In this document: piece after piece, positions 53,771-60,655 of the stretch | How positions within the stretch are numbered: the first letter of the stretch is position 1 | Layout: each line of letters starts with the position of its first letter | NCBI GenBank assembly: GCA_047608075.1 | Contig: JBLKRX010000023.1 | Span: forward strand, 1 to 64,000 | Length of the DNA: 64,000 bases | Direction: 5' to 3' | Origin: Ferdinandcohnia humi_A | GTDB taxonomy: Bacteria; Bacillota; Bacilli; Bacillales; Bacillaceae_L | Notes under the pieces: model-generated | Told to the model about the DNA's origin: nothing | What the model saw: the letters and a program-made list of their open reading frames with translations, nothing else | The model's database searches: none | Program-made: the position numbers and the translations under genes

Positions 53771-53930
53771 CGACCACCGGTATCTTTAGGTAAAATCGAG
53801 TTAAATTAAGAAGCAATAGTACACTCACACATGTTGATACGTCAATGTTTATGAGTGTTTTTTGTTTTGTAGGAAAACGGCTAACTAAGGTGGGTTTTTA
53901 AATCATTTTACAAAAATTTTACACAAGAGA
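53771..53930. repeat. 160-bp direct repeat, right copy (att-like)
   Basis: Same orientation as 40927-41086. It shares the CGACCACCGGTATCTTTA start, the terminator hairpin (ACACTCAC..GAGTGT then TTTTTTG), the exact core TTTTGTAGGAAAACGG, and TTTTACACAAG. Differences are spread over the length, mainly single bases, so the copies are old. It lies 1.8 kb left of the intact integrase. Confidence 0.7.
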
Positions 53931-53965
53931 AATTAGTAATGCTTAATAGCGTATTGGTTTTACGA

Positions 53966-54280
53966 ATGAGAAGTAAGAAACAAGGCCATTTCTGCAAAGG
54001 ATGTGGGGATTTTCTGCCTAATGAAAAATTTAGCGGTAGAGGTCACCGTGAACATCTGTGTAAAGAATGTAAAAAAGCAGGTATATTAGTAAGTACTGAG
54101 TCAAATTCCGATTATAATCGGAATTTTCACCGTCTATCTAAAGCTGTTAGAAACTGTATGATTGTTTATATGGAACATGAAAGTTACTTCCAGAGTTTTT
54201 GTGGAATATTGGAATTCGAAGTTATAAAATCTTCTAACAAATATATTTCCAACTGTATAGCCGGTAAGGGTACCTCTTGA
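53966..54280 (+). CDS. Zinc-ribbon-like small protein, unknown
   Basis: The product has HFCKGCGDFLPNEKFSGRGHREHLCKECKK, with Cys-x2-Cys pairs 20 residues apart and nearby His residues, the pattern of a small zinc ribbon. The remaining C-terminal part has no recognised domain. ATG 53966 starts just before the zinc ribbon; an earlier ATG 53939 is also in frame and neither has a good ribosome site. It resembles orphan proteins of Bacillus integrative elements. Confidence 0.5.
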   Translation: MRSKKQGHFCKGCGDFLPNEKFSGRGHREHLCKECKKAGILVSTESNSDYNRNFHRLSKAVRNCMIVYMEHESYFQSFCGILEFEVIKSSNKYISNCIAGKGTS

Positions 54281-54422
54281 TTATTCAAATTGAAATATTG
54301 GAGTTGCTTTTATAAATTTTTACAACAGATTTCTAAACTTTCAAACATTTATTGACTACAATAAAATCTATCATGATAATAAAGGAAGAATATAAAGTTT
54401 ATAGAAATGGGGGGGAAGGGCT

Positions 54423-54686
54423 ATGTCTGGAAAAGATCTATTTAAAGGGTTAATAGGTGTAGGGCTAGGTATAGGGTCTAAACTTCTTTTGGACAGTAAT
54501 GACAGCAGTTACAGTAGTGGAGGATATTATGGGAGTTATACTACTAAGGAAATTCATAATAAACTTGAGGATTACTTGAATGAGTTATCAGAATTGACGG
54601 CACAAATAAACTACCTAAATGCAGAAATAAAATCAGCTAACGATGAATTAAGACAAAGAAACGAAGAATTAGTGAATAGGGGCTAA
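54423..54686 (+). CDS. Small coiled-coil protein, unknown
   Basis: An 87-residue protein with a glycine-rich hydrophobic N-terminus (LFKGLIGVGLGIGSKLLL), a Ser/Tyr-rich middle (SSYSSGGYYGSY) and a C-terminal coiled coil (LEDYLNELSELTAQINYLNA, then EIKSANDELRQRNEEL). GGGGGAAGGG site 5 bases before ATG. It has no recognised family. The design, short amphipathic or membrane-active head plus coiled coil, could suit a membrane-associated small protein. Confidence 0.6.
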   Translation: MSGKDLFKGLIGVGLGIGSKLLLDSNDSSYSSGGYYGSYTTKEIHNKLEDYLNELSELTAQINYLNAEIKSANDELRQRNEELVNRG

Positions 54687-55093
54687 TCTACAGGGGGCTG
54701 GCGAACTTAGACAAGGGAAAACAACTGTTTTTAGGTGGGGCCGCTGCCAAACTACTTAAACCCTTTTCGCGATTTTTACCCCTGTAATGGCGGGGTTTCA
54801 GCACTCAAAATGTTGTTATTTAAGTGGCTTATTCAACGTTTTATATTTGCTATTCTATAGGAATGTCTCCTAGCAGAATACTTACATAGAACACTACATT
54901 ATCTATTAACCATTGAGGTGGGCCGGAATTGCTTTCCACTTAGTTTACAAGGCTTGTAGTTGTAAGGTGTAGAAATAAGTTTATTTTATTAAAAGCCCAT
55001 TATAAAGGGAATGTAAAAGGCTATGCCTTTGATTTTCAAGAATAATATAATTTAATCAAGACTCATATATGTAGAAATGAAAACAGAAAGGTT
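54687..55093. other. Gene-free stretch
   Basis: About 400 bases without a frame worth naming. There is a short ACCCC / GGGGT hairpin near 54778-54796. I see nothing else. Confidence 0.4.
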
Positions 55094-55546
55094 GTGTTTT
55101 CCTTGTTGTTTGAATTAGATGTCATTGATGCCGTTTGCCAAGATTTAGTAGAAAGGGGTTATATGATCATAAATCGAAAGAAAGAAATTAAGCATTCAGG
55201 AAAGGATGTAATCGCAAAGAAAACAAACTCTAACAATGACATAAGACTTTTTATCGAGGCCATAGGGGAAACTAGTTCCGATTCTTCTTCAAAAAGATAC
55301 GGTAAACCATTTGATAGAAGTCAAATAAAAGTTCATATATCGGAACTCCTATTTGCCACAGCTGAAACACTCTCTATGCCCAAGTTAGATGAGTACATAT
55401 ATAAAACAGCCATTGCAATTCCAGATAATAGAGATCATCGAGAATTAATAAACAAAATTAAACCTTTTCTTGATACTATAGACATTGCAGTATTTTTTGT
55501 AAAAGGAAGTAAGGTATCTGAGATTATTAGTAGTTGGGAAGTGTAA
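55094..55546 (+). CDS. Nuclease-fold-like protein with degenerate active site
   Basis: The 150-residue protein has GKDVIAKKTNSNNDIRLFIE followed by AIGETSSDSSSKRYGKPFD. The order G-x-D-(hydrophobic)-x-A, then (hydrophobic)-E-A-x-G-ETSS is like restriction-endonuclease-fold proteins that read EAKGETSS; here Ile replaces the Lys, so catalytic activity is doubtful. The C-terminal half (HRELINKIKPFLDTIDIAVFFV) is like that of small PD-(D/E)XK-fold proteins. Start uncertain (GTG 55094 or TTG 55103). A terminator follows. Confidence 0.5.
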   Translation: MFSLLFELDVIDAVCQDLVERGYMIINRKKEIKHSGKDVIAKKTNSNNDIRLFIEAIGETSSDSSSKRYGKPFDRSQIKVHISELLFATAETLSMPKLDEYIYKTAIAIPDNRDHRELINKIKPFLDTIDIAVFFVKGSKVSEIISSWEV

Positions 55547-55612
55547 TTTCAACACTAGATCATATTACTAATTCAACAAAACATCCATAAGCTATATTCC
55601 ATAAACAAAAAA

Positions 55613-55650
55613 CAACTCAACCTACCCGCTAAAGGGTGAGTTGCTTTTTT
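55613..55650 (+). terminator. Terminator of the nuclease-fold gene
   Basis: CAACTCAACCT pairs with AGGGTGAGTTG (wobble/mismatch in the middle), followed by CTTTTTT. Confidence 0.8.
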
Positions 55651-55767
55651 CTTACACGAAGTTAATTAGCCACCACATTACTACGGATAACTAAGACTGA
55701 TGCCAGTGTTCGCGCACCGACATCTTTCATTTATCATAAACCACATCAATTTAAATTTGAACTGAGC

Positions 55768-56871
55768 CTACATATTCTCAAAAGTTTCAATCGTCTTTTT
55801 CTCCTCTTCCTCCCGCAGTTCCTTAAGCACGTGAGAATAGTGCTTATAAGTCGTTTCGATAGTGCTATGTCCCAAACGCTCGCTAACGTAATTAATGTCA
55901 ACTTTCCTATATATTAGAACACTTGCATGAGTGTGTCTTAAGCCATGCATAGTGATTGGAACGATACCAAGTTCTTGTAGGGTTTTTTGTAAGAGCTTAT
56001 TGGCATTGGTATTGCTAATTACTCTGTATTTGGACTCTGGGGCATAAAAGACTAATCCGTATAGATTAGGTGTTACAGTCTCGAAAAGCCTTCTAAATGC
56101 ATTCATTGTCTTTTTATCTAGCTTGATTGTACGGTTGGATGCTTCATTTTTCGTCGGCCCGAAACCTTCAGGATGTCTTTTCGCATAACCCCATGTTTTG
56201 TTAATGGTTATTGTGTTGTTTTTAAAGTCAAAATCCTTTCGTGTCAATCCCACTAACTCGCCAAACCTCGCTCCAGAAGTTAATCCTAATAGAATTAGAT
56301 AATAACCTAGCCATTCACCTAACAAACTATAAATCGCTTCTAGTAATCTTTTAGTTTCAAAATAATTTAAATGCTTTTCTTCTGGCTTCTTCGCAGGATT
56401 GCTCCAGGTAAGTACAGCCTTTCTTGTGAAATCATGCAGGATAATTTGCTCTTCAATCGCATCCTGTACGCATGATCGGATATGGATATTTACTTTCTCA
56501 ACAGTTTCTTTTGCCTTATTAACTCCAAAGTTATTTAAAAACAGCTGATAGTCATGGCGTTTGATTTCCTGGAGTGGTTTGCCACCAAAATATTCTTTAA
56601 TCACTCTTGACGTATAGTCGTAATGTAGTTTGGTGGTTTTTGTTAAATTAGATTTGTAGAGTGTCATCCATTTTTCAAAATAATCATCAAACGGCATTTG
56701 CTTCAAATGTGGTAAAATACCTTTTGCTAAATTTGCCTCAATTTCTGCTGCTGCAATTTGTGCTTCTTTTTTAATTTTGAATCCACCTTTCCTTATCAGC
56801 TTCGATACTCCGTTCACCATATGACTTACAGTAAATTGATAGGTTTTACCCCGTTTTTGTATACTTGCCAT
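55768..56871 (-). CDS. Tyrosine-type site-specific integrase
   Basis: The 367-residue protein is a phage/ICE-type tyrosine recombinase. It has an N-terminal AP2-like arm-binding domain (QKRGKTYQFTVSHMVNG), a SAM-like core-binding domain (60-160), and the catalytic residues Arg202, His309, Arg312, His335 and Tyr345 (HGLRHTHAS, LGHSTIETTYKHYSH). Length is normal and no lesion is seen, so it may be active. A truncated relative is at 42591-43128. Upstream is a DUF771 gene on the same strand. Confidence 0.95.
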   Translation of the reverse strand: MASIQKRGKTYQFTVSHMVNGVSKLIRKGGFKIKKEAQIAAAEIEANLAKGILPHLKQMPFDDYFEKWMTLYKSNLTKTTKLHYDYTSRVIKEYFGGKPLQEIKRHDYQLFLNNFGVNKAKETVEKVNIHIRSCVQDAIEEQIILHDFTRKAVLTWSNPAKKPEEKHLNYFETKRLLEAIYSLLGEWLGYYLILLGLTSGARFGELVGLTRKDFDFKNNTITINKTWGYAKRHPEGFGPTKNEASNRTIKLDKKTMNAFRRLFETVTPNLYGLVFYAPESKYRVISNTNANKLLQKTLQELGIVPITMHGLRHTHASVLIYRKVDINYVSERLGHSTIETTYKHYSHVLKELREEEEKKTIETFENM

Positions 56872-56959
56872 TCTACGATGTCACCTTTCTAATGTTGTTT
56901 GGGATTTAACCAAGCAAGATATAAAGTGTGTGCCTGGTTATTCCGTATATTAGTAGTAT

Positions 56960-57346
56960 TTAAGCAAAAATCCGATCAAAGTTTTCATCTAAGAACTTTG
57001 CCATCTTTGATGCTTGAAATGACCATGTTTGTCCTTTGCTTTTTGGATAGAATACAAATCCACCGTTCTCCGCATCTAATACTTTCTTGAAACGTGTTGG
57101 ATAAAGTATATTTTCCTTGATCCATTCACTTTTTCTATTCACTCGTTTTTCAAGGTCTTTCATAGACCAGTAGACACCTGTTAACTGAAGTTTTTTTAAC
57201 TCCTTTAATTCAATTTTAGTAATTATTACGCTGTCTGCAGGTACAGGGATGTTTATATTAACTGATAGTGATTGAATATAACTCGATTCCTTTTGATGAT
57301 AGAATTGATGATTATTACTTTGATTTTCTTGATATACAGTTACCAT
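56960..57346 (-). CDS. DUF771-family phage-type protein
   Basis: From ATG 57346 (GGAGGTG 6 bases upstream) the product has 128 residues. The C-terminal segment LTGVYWSMKDLEKRVNRKSEWIKENIL, then GGFVFYPKSKGQTWSFQASKMAKFLDENF, fits DUF771, a phage and integrative-element family often beside integrases; a DNA-binding or excisionase-like role is suspected. A frame open to 57445 adds 33 residues but lacks a ribosome site. Confidence 0.8.
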   Translation of the reverse strand: MVTVYQENQSNNHQFYHQKESSYIQSLSVNINIPVPADSVIITKIELKELKKLQLTGVYWSMKDLEKRVNRKSEWIKENILYPTRFKKVLDAENGGFVFYPKSKGQTWSFQASKMAKFLDENFDRIFA

Positions 57347-57861
57347 ATTGTTCACCTCCTGGTTGAAAATGTTTATCAAAGATACTTGGTTATCGGTAGG
57401 ATAATAGAAATTATTTGGTCCAAATAATGGAAATGTCTCTAACATTAATGATTAATATGTTTATGTATTAATAGTAATATTGAATTAGAAGATTGGAAAA
57501 TTTTCGTGGGGGTAACGGACTATTAAATGTTGCAAGAATATTCAAAAACTGTATAAACTCAAGTTATCTACTAGTTAGAGTAAACGTATCTGAATTATCC
57601 AAGTTTGTAGACATACTCTATATTATGGTTGGTATAAATCACTGTTACATCAAAAGCAGCAAGTAAAAAATAATCTTTTGATAGAAGTAACTATTGATGC
57701 TTCTAAATTACAAGTATTAAAATTCTCCTCCTAGGAGGGTGTGTCTTATATTAACTAGCACGGCAGTGATAGGAAATTGTTTGGTAAGTAGAAATAATGC
57801 ATTATCGTATAATAATGATATAGATACAATAGGTTGTGTCTTATTAATAGATTATTAGTAG
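57347..57861. other. Gene-free regulatory stretch
   Basis: About 500 bases, AT-rich. A perfect 12-bp palindrome CCTCCTAGGAGG is at 57727-57738. No repressor gene is seen. I see no other structure. Confidence 0.4.
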
Positions 57862-58380
57862 GTGGAAACGTTGAATATTAATCCAATGATTGATGAACTT
57901 TGTAAATTAAAGGTGAAATTTGCTAATGAATTTTCTTGTTATTTAAAATCGGAACAAAAAAGCATAAGTCTAAAAGATCTGTATCAAATAATTCACTATA
58001 ATGATTTAAGTCAAATCAAATGGGACGCAAGTTTTTATGTCATTTTTACAGATTATAAATTTAATGAAAACAAGTGTACTTGGGTTGTAGGGGAGAAGTA
58101 TAAAGCAATATATAGGGGCCATTGTGCAACACCGAAAAGAAGAATTGAAAGTCATTTGTATAATTCGACGCACAACAAATTACGTCAAGGTAATGCGTAC
58201 AAAGTTTGTATGAAAGCAGATTATCCAAGATCAGGAATTGATATTGATAAGTTACCACATAAAAAATATAGTTGGTTTGTCTATCAATTAAGGTTAAAAG
58301 GGAGTAATGTGCTGATTAGAGAGCAAGCAGAACAAGGTTTTGATTTATTATTTAACAAACCCCTAGCATCTTATTCATAA
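57862..58380 (+). CDS. GIY-YIG-like protein, first gene of a nuclease pair
   Basis: I do not recognise a named family, but the 172-residue protein has the GIY-YIG layout: SFYVIFTDY (57-65, in place of GIY), KAIYRGHCA (81-89, in place of YIG), Arg93/94 in PKRRIESHLY, then a C-terminal REQAEQGFDLLFNKPLAS (153-170) with Glu154/157 and Asn165 like the metal-binding Glu and final Asn of the family. Start uncertain (GTG 57862, TTG 57871 or ATG 57883; AGGTGG at 57859). The next gene begins 31 bases downstream and encodes a nuclease-like protein. Confidence 0.55.
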   Translation: METLNINPMIDELCKLKVKFANEFSCYLKSEQKSISLKDLYQIIHYNDLSQIKWDASFYVIFTDYKFNENKCTWVVGEKYKAIYRGHCATPKRRIESHLYNSTHNKLRQGNAYKVCMKADYPRSGIDIDKLPHKKYSWFVYQLRLKGSNVLIREQAEQGFDLLFNKPLASYS

Positions 58381-58411
58381 AATATAGTTTAAATGATTGG
58401 AGAATTAAAAT

Positions 58412-59566
58412 ATGAGTAGTGTTCTTAATGAATCACCAATGTTTCAGTTATCTTTATCTTCGAAGGAGTTATTTCATAGTAATTTTCTTTCTTGGATTAT
58501 ATCAAACTATAAAGAGGAATTTTCAGGAATTCTATCGAAGTACATTCTAAATCTAAAGAATGATAATTTAAATATTCTTACTGTTAAAAGGGAAGAGAAA
58601 AATACTGATATTACTATCTATTTTAGTGATGATCGTGGAAATGTATATAAATTAATTATAGAAAATAAGGTGAAAAGTATTCCAGCATATAGTCAACTAC
58701 TCAGCTATACCTCATCCGAAAAGAACGAGTATTATGTATTATTAAGTTTATCAGAACCGTCTTTTCAGGATAAAAATAAGATTTACATAAAAGAATATGA
58801 TAAAACATGGAGCTATATTAATTACTCTGATTTGATAGGCATTTTAAATATTGCAAATGAGACTATTACCGGAAAGAACTATTATCATAGTCAGATTGTA
58901 GCTGATTATACAACTATGATAAAAGAGATAAGAAAATTATTATTTCGAGACAACAGTAGAAAAAGTCGATATTACTTTTATAGTGAGGATGGTAAAAAGC
59001 AAATTGACGAATTAAGAGAAGTCCGGCTACATGACTTTTTTCTGAAGCTACAGCATGAAAAAATTGCTGGTGATATACTAAAGAAACTTAAAATAGCAAA
59101 ACCAAGTTTGAATTATGTACCAAATCAAAAATGGGAATTAAGTAAAGCAGGCCAAGTATTTGTAGGTTCGGGATTTACAAGAGGTTCAGGATTAAGTGAA
59201 GTGAAATATGTGTTATGTGAACGCTTAAAAAGTCCTATTATATTGGGTATACAAATTCAAGGAAATCAATTCAGGTTATTTGTTGAAGCCTATTTAGAGA
59301 TATCTCAAAAAATAGCACAAGAGCTTGAAATGGAAAAAGTTTGGTTTAATTTTGAAGATTTAAATGAAAATCCTTTTTTTGGCAGAGTTGAGTATCCGGT
59401 TCAAAACAACAAAAAGTTTAATACCTTTGGTGGTACTTTTAATTACAAATACTTAAAGTTGAAAGATATTCCTATAGATGAACTAATTGATATAGTAATT
59501 GATTATGTTATGTGCATTCATGAAAAGAAGGACTACATTATAAAAGTAATTGATAGGATATTGTAG
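58412..59566 (+). CDS. PDDEXK_4-like nuclease
   Basis: The 384-residue protein has a PD-(D/E)XK core of PDDEXK_4 style (PF14281): LFHSNFLSWIISNY (20-33), VKREEKNTDITIYF with Glu61/62 and Asp66, YKLIIENKVKS with Glu84-x-Lys86, and a Gln95 (YSQLLSY) after it. The C-terminal part (200-384) is of unknown function with an SGFTRGSGLSEVKYVLCE stretch. It follows the GIY-YIG-like gene closely, so the two are probably one operon. PDDEXK_4 proteins are common in defence islands, but this pair is not one I can name. Confidence 0.68.
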   Translation: MSSVLNESPMFQLSLSSKELFHSNFLSWIISNYKEEFSGILSKYILNLKNDNLNILTVKREEKNTDITIYFSDDRGNVYKLIIENKVKSIPAYSQLLSYTSSEKNEYYVLLSLSEPSFQDKNKIYIKEYDKTWSYINYSDLIGILNIANETITGKNYYHSQIVADYTTMIKEIRKLLFRDNSRKSRYYFYSEDGKKQIDELREVRLHDFFLKLQHEKIAGDILKKLKIAKPSLNYVPNQKWELSKAGQVFVGSGFTRGSGLSEVKYVLCERLKSPIILGIQIQGNQFRLFVEAYLEISQKIAQELEMEKVWFNFEDLNENPFFGRVEYPVQNNKKFNTFGGTFNYKYLKLKDIPIDELIDIVIDYVMCIHEKKDYIIKVIDRIL

Positions 59567-59640
59567 TATTTAAAGGGTCTGGCCCTTTCTCCCAAGTTTC
59601 AGATACATGATTCTTTAAACATATAATATTGGGAATCATA

Positions 59641-59676
59641 GGGACGGACCTCTTCTTCACATTAGATTCGTCCCCA
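59641..59676. repeat. GGGAC-type hairpin
   Basis: GGGACGGA and TCGTCCCC form a stem around a 19-base loop. It resembles hairpins at 25358, 40091 and 43410. It may be a remnant of a dispersed intergenic repeat or a terminator. Confidence 0.5.
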
Positions 59677-59688
59677 AAATACCAAAGT

Positions 59689-59753
59689 TGGATACATATT
59701 GGTTACATAGTGGTTACACAAAGGATATATAAAGGTTATATATTGGTTACATA
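59689..59753. repeat. Degenerate 11-13-bp direct repeats
   Basis: Variants of TTGGTTACATA recur about five times in 65 bases: TTGGATACATA, TTGGTTACATA, GTGGTTACACA, AAGGTTATATA, TTGGTTACATA. Spacing is 11-13 bases, near one helical turn. It lies between two convergent genes. Confidence 0.7.
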
Positions 59754-59778
59754 AAACCAAAACTAACTTACAGGGATA

Positions 59779-59824
59779 GGGAACAGCAAGCCTTTAGTTT
59801 CATAGGTATGTGTTCCCTTTTTTG
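59779..59824 (+). terminator. Terminator after the nuclease pair
   Basis: GGGAACA / TGTTCCC stem with a 25-base loop, followed by TTTTTTG. It is convergent with the gene at 59833-60135. Confidence 0.6.
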
Positions 59825-59832
59825 TTTGGTTT

Positions 59833-60135
59833 CTAATTATATTCTTTCTCCCTCAATTCCTTCATTGCAGTCATTACCTCGTCTAAATCCTGATCCAGAA
59901 TATGACATGGATAGATTGCTCTAATATTTCCATTCTTTCTTGCCTTTTCAAAGTTTTCCTCCTCACCGTACTGCACAAATGGAACACAAGCCTTATGGAT
60001 GTTGTCAGGATCAGCTGTATGCCAGTGTACAGTTCCATAAAATATTCGATAGTAACGTTTTCTCCGTTTTAATTCGCCATGACTTGATGGAATAAGCTTG
60101 AATCCCCATTCTTGATAAGTTGGTTCTTTCTCCAT
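59833..60135 (-). CDS. Small protein of unknown function
   Basis: From ATG 60135 (GAGAGGTG 6 bases upstream) 100 residues beginning MEKEPTYQEWGFKLIPSSHG. No domain recognised. The central YYRIFYGTVHWHTAD and the C-terminal helix LDQDLDEVMTAMKELREKE are the main features. It has no membrane segment. It marks the right edge of the accessory stretch as far as I can judge. Confidence 0.55.
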   Translation of the reverse strand: MEKEPTYQEWGFKLIPSSHGELKRRKRYYRIFYGTVHWHTADPDNIHKACVPFVQYGEEENFEKARKNGNIRAIYPCHILDQDLDEVMTAMKELREKEYN

Positions 60136-60212
60136 TAATATCACCTCTCCACTTGACTTGAAGTAATTATAATCCGTATCGAATTTAAGAACAAAGCCTA
60201 TATTCCGAGATT

Positions 60213-60246
60213 TTTCCTATAGGCTTCCTATACTGCCTATAGGAAA
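60213..60246. repeat. Perfect 12-bp inverted repeat
   Basis: TTTCCTATAGGC and GCCTATAGGAAA separated by 10 bases. No T run follows in either direction, so it is more likely an operator or repeat than a terminator. Confidence 0.5.
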
Positions 60247-60490
60247 TTCTCTCGTAATCTAACAATCCCATTGATTTTGAAATTTCTTTTTCCCTAATAT
60301 GGCAGAGAGATATCAGATAACAAATTGGAAAAAATTGTGAGGGATTTTTATGAATGTGCTGCCGATAACCATTTTGTAGCACAGAAGAACCTTGAAAAAT
60401 TACTTCACATGTGCTCACGAAACATAGATAGAGGTGGAAATAATATGGCTCTGGTATCTAAACAAAAATGTTTAACCTATTATATTCTGA

Positions 60491-60524
60491 AACCTCTCAA
60501 ACGTAAAACTTTGCGAGGTTTTTC
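60491..60524 (+). terminator. Terminator-like hairpin
   Basis: AACCTC / GAGGTT with a possible inner CAAA / TTTG pairing and a TTTC tail. Confidence 0.5.
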
Positions 60525-60655
60525 AATTATATAGAATGAATACTCTACAATTCAGTTCAATTAATATTTATTCCTTTACGAACATACTTTCCCTCTCGAT
60601 TTTTTGTTATACTTTAAACATATAAAACTAATTCCTAATCCACTAGGTGATAAAA

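Larger units (their letters stand above)
60136..60655. other. Gene-free stretch before the helicase gene
   Basis: Contains a perfect 12-bp inverted repeat TTTCCTATAGGC / GCCTATAGGAAA (60213-60224 and 60235-60246) and a terminator-like hairpin (AACCTC at 60491-60496 with GAGGTT at 60515-60520, then TTTC). A 69-codon frame at 60325 overlaps them and is not convincing. Confidence 0.5.

Noticed and set aside
60325..60534. 69-codon open frame before the helicase
   Set aside because: It includes the terminator-like hairpin, has no ribosome site and no recognisable motif.
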